The notes beneath the pieces were generated by a model, which saw only the letters and a program-made list of their open reading frames with translations, searched no databases and was not told the origin of the DNA. 64,000 nucleotides of DNA from Macrosoma leucophasiata. Lineage: Eukaryota; Arthropoda; Insecta; Lepidoptera; Hedylidae. The translations under genes and the position numbers were made by a program. Where the stretch lies: assembly GCA_036365455.1 (NCBI GenBank), contig JAWQUS010000017.1, positions 9,610,001 through 9,674,000 on the forward strand, read 5' to 3'. Each line of letters opens with the position of its first letter. The stretch's first letter is position 1. Below, one piece after another: positions 11,401-26,400 of the stretch.

Positions 11401-14400
11401 TGGCTCTGGAATTTCTCTAGAAACGAGTTTGAATTTTTAGAATAGTCTCAGAATTTTAGGATTCTGCCTGAAATTAGACAATCCGTCAGAATATAGATGG
11501 GAAAATATCACGGTGTATGTGTATTGTTGTTAATGTTGTTTTCCCTATGTATAATGTAATACATGCACTTGTTACGTACGCCACTAAGCCATAGGAGTAT
11601 TGCTGACGAGTCATCAACTAATTGCGACAATCAACGACATCAACGACGGCAAGGCAGCTGAGGCGTTGATTTAACAAGTTCGCGCAGTCATCACCTCTAT
11701 CTATCATCATCTAGAGCACTAGGTACCTGCGACACCAGGGCACCGACACACTGCGGACACTCCGCCAAAATTCCATACAAACGCTTAATTTGGTCTCTAT
11801 TACACTGACATCAATCAGTGACGTGTATTTACACGTGCACCTGTGTGCGTAGCACGTAGAAAATACCAACCGTCGCCCATAAGAGGGGAGGAGGTTGGGT
11901 GATGCGGGGAAATCGGGCGGGACGTCGAAGTGTCCATTCTATACGTAGTATTATTGCATATTCTCTGGCACCGAATAAAGAAGCTGAGGCAGCGGTTTTA
12001 CGAGGTCGGATAGTCGCGATACACCCGGTTGTGATATTATTGGTCAACAGTGTAATAACATTTAGGGAATTAGGGCGACTGGAGCGGCCCGGTCAGCCTA
12101 ACGCCCTAACTACACACAGTACAAATATGAACAGTATGGAAACTACGTACAAAACGTTCAAAACAGCACACGCACACAAACATGCGCATGTAAAAATGTA
12201 ACTAACACTAGTTATTTATTTGATGAGCTGGCGAAGCATATAATAATATGCAATGACACTATGAAGCTTTAAAGTGCAAATTTTTGTTACATTCCCCAAT
12301 TTTGTTATTGTCCACCCCTCTGCCAGATAAACGGTGGGATTTGGACGTATGAAAAACAATACGGTGAGAATACATATGTAACGAATATAAAAGGAAAATC
12401 ACGGCTAAATAGACTTAGAATGCATTTGGTAAAACTGAACCCTTCATTGTACGTGTCCCGATACGCACTTTGACGGTTTTTATACTACTGAATTAGAAAT
12501 ATAATACGAGTATATTAACATTTGAACGACTTATTATGAGGAGTGACGAGTTCAAGTGGGTTCCAAGAAAGGTTTATGTTTAAATAAACAAACGTTTCAA
12601 GTTGCAGTTAAGAAACTCAATAGTGTATTGTATCCCCTTACATGCATAAGTGTGAGTTAAGTGGACTTTAAATTCTCACGTTCAACACGACCCACAAATA
12701 CGTAAGTAGGTATTTTGTCCGAAAGTCCGAACAGATGTTTTTTGTTAGTCTCAAAGTTTAAAATTATAGTAAATTAAATTAGAGTATAGTAGACTGTACA
12801 GTATACCTACCCGAATTAATTTAAATAAAAATTCAACTTCGATCAAGACAGGTATGGTATGGCACTTTGCGTTGTACATAATAAATGTACAGTGCTCAAC
12901 AATAAATATTGCACATCGAGCCTATGAAGGAGACTTCGGCTTTCGCACCGTACCTATTTGACGTTTGTCGACCATTTTGATCAAGTTTTGACCAATACCG
13001 GACTGTCAGTGCTTACGAAAGCAGTGTGCAACTGAGATAACGCTCTACGAAGTCGAAACGAGCCGATCGCCTCTTTCGAAGGCTCGGTGTGCAATATTTA
13101 TTGTTGAGTACTGTACTTAGTAGGTTAAGCGGAGCGGTAAAGCTGAGTTAGAAGAATTGTCTTGTGCCTGTGCCTAAAGACATCACTTACAAAGCTGCGA
13201 AAAGACGGAGAAATGAACAGATGAACAATCTAACGAACTGAGAGAATGACCAATGAACATATTGATAAACTGACAGACTGGCAGACTGACAGACTGGTGG
13301 ACTGACAGACTGGCAGACTGATAGACTGACGGACTGAAAGACTGACAGACTGACAGACTGGCAGACTGACAGACTGACAAACAGACTAACAGATTGGCAG
13401 ATTCAAACACAAATAGACTTACGGGCTGATAGACTGGACTGACTAAGCGCCAGACTGATAGATTATACATCTGTTCGATAAGAACGGAAACTCTAAATCA
13501 AAGATTTAGTAAGAAAATATATTCGCTTTTAATAAGTTTGTATACCTGAAGTGTGATAGTTCAAAAACCACATGAGCGCTCGCTTTATGCTCCAGTGAGC
13601 TGCGAAGAAGAGACTCATACAAAGCATGTTACAAATTGGCGCCACGGATTTCAGCTGTCAATTGAAGTTGATAGAAAACGAGCTGAGCCATTGCGTACCT
13701 ACAAATGTTATACAATTTTGGGTGTGTTATGTTCGGAAATGTGTATACAGGACTGTCAGCGCTAGATGACCATCCTAAAATACTTCCCAGTATGACTACT
13801 GCGATCGAAACGTAGCACCATTTCGTTTGCAATTATTTCGGGCATTGTTCCCAAGCAATTGCTGACGTCCGGCTGTAGAGACTGATAGCACCGAGGTAGT
13901 ACGTATTTACGATTCTATTTATCCTCAAACGTATCACAATTACTTTAAAAATATTTATTCAATATCTTTTTGATGATTACAACACGATTTTTCTTATCAA
14001 TCACAACAGACGAAGAAAAACGGTTTACTCTAATCAGGGTATTAAATTCACGAAATGGGTACGCAATCAGTCTTTTTATGAATAGTAAATATAATTAATG
14101 TATTTTATGATATGATTCCATCATATCATAAAATACATTAATTATATACTCAGGTAGTATCGCTGTTTGTAAGCTACTATCTGACATCAAATCGTAGTAT
14201 TCAGCGGTATAATGTTCCGTTTACATGGTTATGTATGGATCACAATTGAAACAGGTAGGTATCTACATGGCTCTATCCGATCAAGTTTTTCCAGCGGTCT
14301 GACAACGTCTGCCGGTTTAGTTACTATTACGGGATAGATTTTTAACAAAAATACATGATAGACAATTGTAATCTGGTACCTGTTTTTTCTTATCAAATGA

Positions 14401-17400
14401 ATCTTGTGTTGCTGTGCTACTTAATCTATTATCGCGTGCGTAAAATTGCGTCTATCTTATCGATTACGCAATTTTCAACGCATATAAATACACTGAAAAA
14501 ATATAAACGTATTTGATAGTCTCGCCAGTAGTTGCATTACTGTGAAACATGAGTTTTACGGATAAAGTTGTTATAGTGACTGGTGCTGGTTCGGGAATCG
14601 GAGCCGGTGTAGCGATAGCCTTCAGCAAGGAAGGAGCTAATGTAGTTTTAGTCGGCAGAACTGAAGCAAAATTGAAAACCGTCGCTGAAACATGCCAAAG
14701 AAACGGTACCAAACCATTGATAGTACCAGCTGATGTTACAAAAGATCAAGACGTGAAAAGAATAATCGATGAAACTATCAAGAAATTCTCAAAATTAGAT
14801 GTTCTAATAAATAATGCTGGTGCGTTATTCAGGGGAAGCATTCTTATAGGTAATGCCTTAGAATGTTACGACAAAACAATGAATTTAAATATGCGATCCG
14901 TCGTGAGCATGACAAACGTGGCAGTACCGCATCTTATTAAAACTAAGGGCAATATTATCAACATGTCAAGTGTTGCAGGCCAAAGCTTGATAAAAAATGA
15001 TTATTTGTTATACTCCACTTCTAAGGCTGCTTTAAGTCATTTCTCTCGAGGTGTTGCTCTGGAATTGGCACCTCACGGAGTCAGAGTGAATACAGTGTCA
15101 CCGGGACCAGTTCGAAGTGATTTCAATGTAAACTCGGGTCAACACGTTGATTGGGATGTCTTATCGAAATACACCGCACTTATGAGAATCGGTGAACCTG
15201 AAGAAATAGGTGACTTGGTGCTGTTCTTGGCGAGTGACAAAGCTAGAAGTATAACGGGTTCTGATTATGTGTCAGATAATGGTACACTTCTCGTGTAAAT
15301 AAATATATTTTTCGTATTTATACCATATCGTGTTTCTTTCAATAACAAATCGTTGCGTTGGACGCTCAGAACACAAGTGCTTCAAGTTTCAGGTTCGCTC
15401 ATGTCAACAAGGCATTGTTTTCTTAATCATATTATGATTTGCAGTTATGTATAAGCTCCCATTTCAATTATGAGCATTTTATGTGTACTGCAAATGGACT
15501 AGTTATTAGGGTTCCGGGCTCTACAAAGAACTCTATTGTTTCGTTATGTCCGTCTGTCCATTCATCTATCCGCAACTTAGCTATAAAACTTTTAGTACAA
15601 ATAAGTCGTTATTTGGCATGAATATTAGCTATGCGGAGAACGTGGTAAATTGAAAATTTGAACCTTATTTTTTTAGTATAATATAAGTACCTTCCCTACA
15701 CTTGAAGTAGGAATGCCATTTGTGTAGGATATTCTATAAAGTGCCAATTTTTGTTAGAGCCAAGTGCCCCACCTCCAGCTAAATGGTTACATTGGGAGGT
15801 GAGTTCAAATTCAACGTACCAAGTAGGTAATAAATGCGTCCTTTAGACTGTGGTAGTAGTAAATTATTAGAAGTAGAATTTACAAGTTTACGAGTTATAT
15901 TTAGTATATTAGACCAATTGAAAAACATTATGTGGATACATTACTTGGAAAACTTGAATCCTATATTGCGCGTATCCCGACAGGGGCTTGGCCGGTTTTA
16001 TTACTTACTAGTTTTTTCCCGCGACTTCGTCCGCGTGTACTTTTAATCATTGTAAATTGTAGCCTAAATGTTATTGCAATGTATAACCTATATTACTGTA
16101 AAGTTTCATCCAAATCCGTCCAGTAGTTTTTTCATGAAAAAGTAACAAACATCCATCCATCCATCCATACTCATAAACTTTCGCATTTGTAATATTAGTA
16201 GGATAATAAGAATAAATTTGCTGTTATAAACAAGATTTGTTAAATCATTCGGAACACGTATTATTAACAAATATATATTTGCTATTAAACAGTTTAAAAA
16301 GTATGGCTGCCAAATATGTCTCAATCAGTAAATCAAGACATTACATGCAGGTATAAATAAGATAACAAATTACCCTTTATCATTTTTAAATCATTACCGT
16401 TATTGTTGGAATAGCTCAAATAACAGATTACGATATTGGTATATTCAAAATTAGTGAATAATCATGATTTCATATTCATATTCATGACAGTGGATGTCTA
16501 TCGATTGAAACGATGAACTAAGCAATTGCCACATGTTATTGGTGTTATAAGAATATGTTATGACGTCGAACAAAATTAAGATATCATATACAACTGTGGA
16601 GTCTCTACAGTTGTATACAACTGTAGAGAGTTGAAAGTCCGGGATATCTGGCGTTCTACACTCTTTACGCCTACCCCGTTAGGGATCTGGCGTGAAGAAA
16701 CATACATACAAATAACACATTTTCATCAACTGAAAAGAAGAGTACTAGGCTAAAAAAATATTCGCAATCGGTGTATTAAACATGGCCTGGCAGTAGACAG
16801 TAATTACTAATAGGTATATTCGTGCCAAATTACAGCTTTAAAGTACAAAGAGTGTCTGTACTAAGCTTCGAATAGACGGACAGACAAACGGATATGGGTC
16901 AACTATAACTGAACTGTATAACTATAACTGTAGAGTCTCTACAGTTGTATACAACTCTCTACGGTTGTATACAACTGTAGAGACTCTACAGTTGTATATG
17001 ATATCTTAATTTGGTTCGACGTCATAACATATTCATAAAACACCAATAACACATGCATGCATGTTCGTCGTGTATGTATGAAGAGAATGATGAAGGTAGA
17101 CTAGGCACGAGAGGTATATCAGGACCAGGATATCTGGCGCTCTACACTCTTTACGCCTACCCCGTTAGGGATCTGGCGTGAAGAAACATACATACAAATA
17201 ACACATTTTCATCAACTGAATTGAAGAGTACTAGGCTAAAAAAATATTCAATAAATTCCAGGTGTACTCATTTTCTTTAACCACGATTAATATTTAAATA
17301 GAGACAACCCATTTGAAAATGTTATATGTTAAATAGATCCTAAACAAACATGTAGATGAAACGGTCCTTTTTATGTAAAATCATAATTATCCCTGCCAAA

Positions 17401-20400
17401 TACATTTGTAGGGATCACAATACAAAGTATTACCGATTATATAATAGCTTTATTATATCTTTCGGCTAAGGGTAAGAGTGAACATAAATACAACTATTAT
17501 GTAGGTAAGTACTTACGTACGCCGGGACATCTGTCTCTCCACACTCTACATATCTTCACTACAATAACATGATGTCTCGGGCCTTGTCTATATTAGTCTA
17601 TAGAGATTTACGGACAGGGTAATAAGAAATAGGTAGTTAGGGTGCGGGTAGATAGGGCGATCGAGTGGTTCCAATTTCTTGAGTTGCCTGTCGCTCTGTT
17701 GATTATCCATTTATCCAATCGGTTAATATGGTTGGTCCTGCATCGCAGAGTAAGTACTATTGGGATTTTTGATGACGTGCTCGGTGATGTCAACAGGCTC
17801 GCCACGTATCATGGAACAAATCGTAGGTAACTGGCGAATCGTGGGTGTTTGTAGATATTTATTAACCTCAGTCTACTCCTTTGAGAACATACCTATTCGT
17901 AAAGTTACCTTATATTAAATATACTCCTTCGAGAAAACGAAGGGTTGAAGTTACCTTATATTAAGAACGGGTTAATTAAGTAAGTGACTATTGCAACAGG
18001 ATAAGCTTACATTTAGATATTCGTAATATTCCGAGATTTTCGTATAAAATAGAAATAATAGACACAAGAAATAATAGAAAAGCCTCCAGTTAACTGAAAT
18101 GAAAACCAATTACTACGGCCGCCTACGTTAAATACACCGAAAGCGATCTCATAATTATAGTGATGAAAATGTAGGAATAACACCCATCTAGGAATTTTCA
18201 AAGCGTTAATATGTGTTAAATTTGCCAGAAAGGTAGACCATGAACAAATTATATCCTCAGGTACCTTGTCATCCCAGTTACACCCACTTAACCATAGTCT
18301 CCACATAATCAGTTTTGCATCTACCACACAAGGCCCAACCAGACCTAATGGGTCAAACTTATGACTGATAAAATACTTCGTTTTGTCACCTGTTTGTCAC
18401 CATTTATGCCAATAGAAAATGCAAGCGTATCTGACTCACACATCCAATGTAACCCTAATGTTTTTGAGGATACATTTTTATTCTCTGATAGTTTTAAACT
18501 ATTGGGACATCCCGATTTGCCAGTGATAGCAGTCAAAATACATGAATTATTGGACTGCCATTTACGAAGATTAAAATTTGCAGACGCCAAAATAGAAATA
18601 ACTTCTTTTCCTAATTTTATTACTTCAATCGAGTTGCCACCACTTATGTAATCATCAACATAAAAATCTTTTTCTACAGAACCTTTCACTTCTTCACTAC
18701 TAGCAAGTGATGCTAAACTAACTAAGCATTTTGTTGCCAAAAGTTACACCCTCACTGACCTGGCAGTGCTCAACGGTGCGGTTTTCACGTTCGTTCCTGC
18801 CCAGAACGTGTAAAATGTTTAACGACTGAGGTGTTCCCTAGGTTCTACAATATGCGGTTCTTCAAAAATGGCGCCAAAAGAGTCCTTCAGTGCTGGCAGC
18901 GCGTTGGCAACTCCCCTGGTGTTGCAAATGTTCATAGGCGACGGTGACCACTTTCCATCAGGTTGCTTGTCTGTCAAACTGCGGAAATAAAAAACCTCGC
19001 TGCCTCATTAGTCTATAAAGTGGTAGCGGGCTACTACCGTTATACTTCATAAGTTCTTCTCGTATGATGGCTATGTCGAAATGTTTATGTTTCGATTTGT
19101 TATTCGTGAGATGAAAAAATTCGAAAGATACGCTCGTGTTCCTTTCGCATTAACAAGTCATGTTTCAAACCTTAATGAAATGGGAGGCGCTGTACGGGAG
19201 GTTATTATTTTTCCTCATAAATAAATTTACTTAATTCATTATGAAAGCTCATTCCTATTCCTATTTGATATGCTAAATATCAAATATCCATAAGAAAAAG
19301 TTAAATATCCATAAAACAATGATAAACAGGAGGTTAACATAACGCAGCGGTGCCGAGGGGCGCGTAAACAAGGATAACCTACAAAAATAATCAAGATCAA
19401 ATAAAAAACATTTCGTGTAAAAATGTTGCCGAGACTTGTTATTTTGCTCAAATTAAGTAGTGTTCTGTACCCTGAATTTTACTGTACTTCATGAATGTTA
19501 TGATAAGGAACATAACATCAGGCCTACGTTTTGCAGAAGGTGTAGGCAAAGTTGTGTGATATACACCCACATATCGTAAGTTATAGGGCACAATTTACAA
19601 TTTTGTAATAATATTTATTTTACGTAAACTTTTCCCAGTAGGTAACGGACTTCTGTTTAGAATTTGGAAGTAGAGAATTGTAATAACATTTCGTTTGATT
19701 CGATAATTGAGCAAATGATAGTTTAAATATCAAATTACTGTTTAGATTTAACTTAATTCATATTTATAATAATATGAACTGCCTCAGTGGCGTAGTGGTA
19801 GTAGGCCACTCGGAGTTTGGTAATGTGCCCGGACATAGCAACAGGTTCGCCACCTGTTACATGGGCCAAAAACGTAACCGGCGAGTCGTGGGTGTTTGCA
19901 TGTATGCTTGAATGCATGCATGATATAATTATGTACAATGTAAGTTTTGTGATTACCTACCATTTGTAATTCAAATCACAATGATCAAACAAAATAAAAA
20001 TTACATTACAGACATCTGCACAAAAACCTACACTAGGTTTTCGGTTGACATACATCACATAACCCGAAGACGATAGTGCTGAACTCTACCATTTAGTGGC
20101 AGATAGATTAGCTAATGCGGTGGTGTCTACTCCCTTGAGTTTCCACACTGGACCTTTCTCTACCATCAGAAAATACTTTCATTTATTTATTTGACTGATT
20201 TAAAAAGCAGAATCGTAATGTTTATCAATACATACATCTTATGGCGTCGGGTTGTGACGACCCCACCGCCCACTAGCGGAAGAATTTATTATTTTGAATA
20301 CATGTATATATTTCTTCTTCTTCTTAGTCGTACACTCTTGGCAGAGTGGTCGTGGTCATGTCACTGAAATGAAAATACCAACCGGCGGGACGTCGAAGTG

Positions 20401-23400
20401 TCCATTCTATACGTAGTATTAATTTCTTCTTCTTCTTAGTCGTACACTCTTGGCAGAGTGGTCGTGGTCATGTCACTGAAATGAAAATACCAATCGGCGG
20501 GACGTCGAAGTGTCCATTCTATACGTAGTATTATTACGTATTCTCTGATAAAACTACCGCCACAGCGATCGCCAATCCGTTTGCCACGTGTGGCGATTAT
20601 GGCATATTCTCCCTGTTATGCGCGTCTTTGGGGAAGGCTTTGTCCAGCAGTGGATTTTTCGGCTGGAGTGATGATGACTAGAAAGTATTTTTGAATTTCC
20701 CCTAAATTCAATATTGCTTAACTTTGCTTCGTAACCAAATGAACCAATCCTCACAGTACCTTAATAGAGGATTTAGGGCCCTAACTCACTAGGAGGCCAT
20801 GGCGACGTCGCCGGCTACGTATACATGCTGCTAGTATGGGGATATATGATACCTAACTCACCTGGCCACCTTGTAGCGACGTCTGCCCTACACCATACTT
20901 TACTGGTGGTAGAGCTCTAGTGATTGAGCTCACGGGTGTAGGCACCACCGCATTACCTAATATACTTGTCGCTAAATGGTAGTGTTCAGCACTATCGTGT
21001 TCCGGTCAGGTGGTAATGTACGGCCCTGTAATTTCCGGCACAGAGGCATAACACCTAAGGCCTCAGGAGTGTTAACGCATCTGCATTTTGACCTTAGTCT
21101 TCGTCTGGGTGTCTATAGGCTGCAGTCATTACTTAACATCAATGTGAACTGCATGCTTGTTTGCCACTTCGAGTAACATAAAAAAAATCTTTTTCAGATA
21201 AAAACAATAGAAGACATTGTCCAAAACGCATATTACAAGAAACTCGCCGATCTATATTTGGACAATAACAGCATATCTGCTGTAAAAGAACTTGAAGGAT
21301 CCGAATGGTTTACAACATTCCGAGTATTGAGTTTACGCGGGAATTTCTTAAAGCAGGTAAGGTAATTTTTCTTTTTTCTTTTTAAGTAGAATTTACCATA
21401 ACACATAAGTTTAAGTCCATTACACACTCATGCCAGCGTCATGATGGTGGTTGACTGATGGTTGCTGAATAGAACATATTCAGATAACTGTCAATTAACC
21501 ATCGGTCAACTTAGGGTATTCGTCAGTCACAGCCGTTACTGTAGTCAAACAGACGGCAAAACCTTTCGTCTAATAGACGCAAACAGGAACGTTTAACATG
21601 TAACAATACAAATCTATAAAGTTTAAAAATGTTGAAGAATGTAAACTTAAATGTTAAAATGGAGAAATAAAATATCTTGCAGGACGTTGGACATAAAATG
21701 TTATAACGTGTAGCTGACAGTTTAAATATCGACGCGGCATGTTCCCGAGTTGGTTATTAACAGCTAAAATAACTTGGATATCGCTGGTCTTAAGCTCGAT
21801 ATTAAATTGTGATAGTTGTGATCATAGATTAGATTACAGTGTAATGATAGAGTATTCACAGCGGGTTGACCATTAACCCGTATCTCCACCAACCCGCATT
21901 GGAGCAGCGTGGTGGAGTAAAGGGGAGAGACTCGTACCCAGCAGTGGGATGTATCAGGGGTTGCCATTATTATATGCACAGTCAGTGGAATGGAAGGTCT
22001 CTAAATCAAGAGTTACGATAATTTGGCTCATATTACATTACGGTCCACTTGGCACTAAATTTGTTGGTGACACTGAAATCCAGCTAAGATTCGTTCGTAT
22101 TGCCGACGACTCAAATCTCGCATAACTCGCGGGAAGCTTTAGGTTGGTCAATAAAAACTCGTCGACAGTCCATGTTTCATAAAATTCATACAGTCAATTT
22201 TTAAAGATCTTACAAGTTTATGTAGGTATATGTTTATAAAATATGCCTTCTGAAATTTTAAACTTCATAGTAATTGATATAATACATATTCGATCATTAT
22301 AAATTATTTAAAAAAAATATATATTACTTACATATGAAAGAAAGTAAAGAAACATACAACAAAGATTTTAAATCAATGGTTACCATAATAACACAACCAT
22401 TTCATTTTTAGGGTTACGTAGTAAACAAGGAACCCTTATAGTTTCACCATGTCCGTCTGTCTGTCTGTCCGTCCGGTTTAGCGTAAAAACTATTGGCAAT
22501 AGAGACTTGAAATTTGGCACAAGTATACACCTTAATCACGCCGACAAAGTGATAGAGAATAAAACCATGAATAAAAAAATTACCTCCCCTACATGTAACG
22601 CGCAGATATTTTTTTAAATTTTTTTTTTATGTTGTGTGGGAAATTGTCGGGTAAGTCTTAAAAAATGTTATGGATGTAATAATGACGTTTTTCGATTTAG
22701 TTAACTGTTCGTGACTTTTTAAGCTTTGAAGTGCCAATTTTCGTAATTACCAAGTGTCCGCCCTCTACCAACTAAACGGTTGTTGTTAGAAATTCAAACG
22801 TTACGGCAATAGTAGCTACATATAACGAAATTAAAACTTAAGTTGGGTTTGCAAGTTTGCGAGTAATTGTCGAGCAAATGTATTTTATTCAAAAATTTCG
22901 AACAACTCCATAGAAAATATTTATTATTTTTTTGCATTACATCTCTTACTCTGTAACTACGGAACCCTACACTGCGCGTGGCCCGACACGCACTTGACCG
23001 GTTTTTTATTTTTTGACAATCCTTTCATTGTACGTTCTTGACTTAGGGCGTCCACACAAAACTGCGATTTCGTCCGACATAATGAAAGTATGGTAAACTG
23101 AATCGTAACGTAGCAATTCGCATCGCAAGTTTCTGCGAAGAGGCGTCGCATCTCACACATTGTATCCGAACGTCGTATCATATGTACAACGCTTGTGACG
23201 GCGTAGCCCAACATCAAAGGCTTTACCCTTCAATATGATCGTTAAACTGTGATGTCGTTATGAAAATATATAGTTTTGCTTTGCCTTGATAACGAGTGTT
23301 CGTTGAGCCGTGCGCTGCGGTGCGATAATCAGTTTTATAACTATAATATAATTTGTAAAACATTTGCATTTAACACTGTGTTATAATGTTTAATAACATT

Positions 23401-26400
23401 CGTAACTATACAAATGTTTCTTGCACTAGCGTACGCTTTGAGCAGTTAAATATTCAAAGAAGGTATGTATCTACATCGTAAAACAAGTAAACAACGATGT
23501 AATTAATTATGTATATGATTTTTAAAACACTCGTGTTTAACACTCTATTCACCGATTTTATGAATCCTGACGCAATACAGTCCGTCGGCGACCACAGATC
23601 GTGCAACCGAGCCGAAACGTCGGAATATAGATAAAAAAGGTTTATCCAATATCTATATCGCGTCACGACCCGGTTCGTAAAATCAGTGAAGTGATTATAT
23701 GACACAAAAATCAAAGTAAACGGTGTGAAATCCTTTATCTCTGGTTCTATTGAGATTTTTAAATTTGCTGGAAGTTTCTCAGTACCTCGGAGTTTGGTAA
23801 TGTGCTCTAAGATGGCATCAGGCTCTCCACCTGTTACATGGGCCGAAACGTAACCGACGAATCGTGGGTGTTTGCATGTATGCTTGAATGCATTCGCCTC
23901 TGCTTACCTCTTCGGGATCATAGGCGTGAAGTTAAGTAAAAATCCGATCACAAGGGTCGGCACAGTTAACAATATTGTGTTGTTTCGAACCAGCTTTACA
24001 AGAATCGCTCAAATCTGGAAGTGTGTAGGCAGCTCTCTTATTGCAAATGAGCGTAGGCAATTAAGCGTAACATCTACCCATACGTAGATAATAAATATAC
24101 ATCTAAACGAAGAGAACTCAACTATTTCATATTATGTAGATAGCGTTACAAGGGACAGTAATAAGGGTACATGTACCTTAAGGGTAACTTTACAAAGGAT
24201 ACACGGAGCATAACAAAGACGATATGAGGTATCTTTGTTATTATCCATCCGATTTCTGAACTACTTCGGTGGGGTGGTCTATATTTATGTTAAAAGTGTA
24301 TGAACCACTGTTATATTCGGTGTCTTTGATTTTTAATTGCCTTGTAAATTTGTTAGGCAATGCCTACTGATACTAAGCATTACATGTCCTGGGAAAACAG
24401 GACGGTTGACAGCCAAGGCCAATCTTGTGTATTTTTGCAAATTGCCAAGGGCTTCCTCTCCAAGTCCAATAGTTACGTGAAGAGTTGATTTTAAAGAGAG
24501 AATGGTTCAACTGGTGTGCTGTAGACTGTGGTTTGTGAGGTCGTTCAATACTAAAATGAAGGGGGTTTTAAAAGGATATTGAAGTAAAAGTGACTCTTGT
24601 CTCTCAAAAGAGTTAGATCCTCTATCGGAACATTATTTGTCTTAATTAATTTGTTAGATATAAAGGCCTTTTTCATGATATTCCAGCTGGTAGTCACTAT
24701 TAGTAGTAGTCAGTACATTTGGAAACCAATCGATTGACACATTACATTAAGTAATGGTAGTGGCAAACAAGCATGCAGTTCACATTGATGTTAAGTGATG
24801 ACTGCAGCCTATAGACACCCACACAAAGACCAAGATCGAAATGCAGATGCGTTACCACTCCTGAGGCCTAAGGTATTATGCCTCTGTGCCGGAAATTACA
24901 GGGCCGGTTATTAATTACATTACCACCTGACCGGAACACGATAGTGCTGAACACTACCATTTAGCGGCAAGTATATTAGGTAATGCGGTGGTGCCTACGC
25001 CCGCGAGCTCCGTCACTAGAGCTCTACCACCAGTAAAACCTTAGTAGTACCTTTAGTAAGGTACAGTAGTACCTTTTCCACGATTGTTATTTTTTCAAAG
25101 CCATTTGCCTCGAAATTGCAGTCAGAGATTAACCTTACAAACCTTTTGCGTTGTTCAGCAATGGTGGGCGCTTGACACGTTTAGATCGTTTACGAAATTT
25201 TGTATTACCGTCGCTCAACATAAATTGTTTTTGTTTCGTTTTACTTATCAAAATTGTAAATTGAAACATTAAAAGACGAGAGGTGGCTAAGTACCTTATA
25301 TTTTTGAATGATCGCTTTGATGGAATCAATTTATTTTTGGGATTATCATAGAAGAATAACGGGAGGTATGTAAGGACCAGGATATTTGGCACTCCACACT
25401 TTCTGCCAAACTTGGCGTGACAATACATTCATAGAGGTTTAAAACCTGTATGATTTTTTTTTATGTCAAAGGGTTGACAAACAAGCAGACGCGCCACCTG
25501 ATGGAAAGTCGCCATCGCCTTATGAACATTTGCAACACCAAGGGAGTTGTCAACGCGCTGCCAGCCCTGAAGGACTCTTTTGACGCCATTTTTGGAGAAC
25601 CCCATATTGTAGCACCGAGGGAACACCTCAGAGGGAAGTTCATTCCACAATTAACACGTTTTGGGTTAAAATGTACGTGAGAACCGCACCGTTGAACATT
25701 GTCAGGTGTCCAGTTGGTGAAGGTGGAACTTTTCTCTTCGGCGGGTAGTACGGTGTAGGAAAAGAGACGGTGGCACCATGTCGAACAGTTCAACAGAGCA
25801 CTCGCCATTGTAGAGACGGTTTAAAACGCATAGACTCCCAATGTCTCGGCGCAGGCTCAGATGTTCGAGCCTGTCAGTAAGTCTTGGGTCATTAACAATA
25901 TGAACGGCGCGTCTTTGTAGGGAGTCAAGTGGACCAAGTTGGCATTTGGGGGCCCCGCCTACAAATGAGAGCAGTATTCCAGATGTATGATCTATTTCAA
26001 AGACATAACAACTAAGGTTTCAGGGGTGGCAACACTTCTGCATTTGACCTCTGGGTTTTGTGTAGATGTTTGTTTATAGGTTGCAGTCATCATTTAACAT
26101 CCATGCGACAGTTCTGTTGCGTGTCTATAGTTAGGAAATCGCCCGACGCCCGATCCTGCTGACTACGCAGCGGACATCCGACATGTGTTGTATGGACAGT
26201 GCTTATTCGGCAACCTAGTTTTATGTTGTTATTGTAGTTTACTTTATTAATATCTTTTCACTTGTAATTTAGAATAATTTAAACATTCAACATAGTACTT
26301 TTGCAAATAAACATATATTTTTTATAATAAATCCTTCTGCCGTAACTCAACTCTCTCCTGTTTAATTTTTTAATATAGGTTTTTTGATTGATTCACGAAG

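Noticed and set aside
11899..12201. 100-codon open frame
   Set aside because: It spans two unrelated repeats (the CGTAGTATT repeat and half a MITE).
13183..13470. 95-codon Ser/Cys/Gln-rich open frame on the minus strand
   Set aside because: It is the translation of the 8-bp minisatellite.
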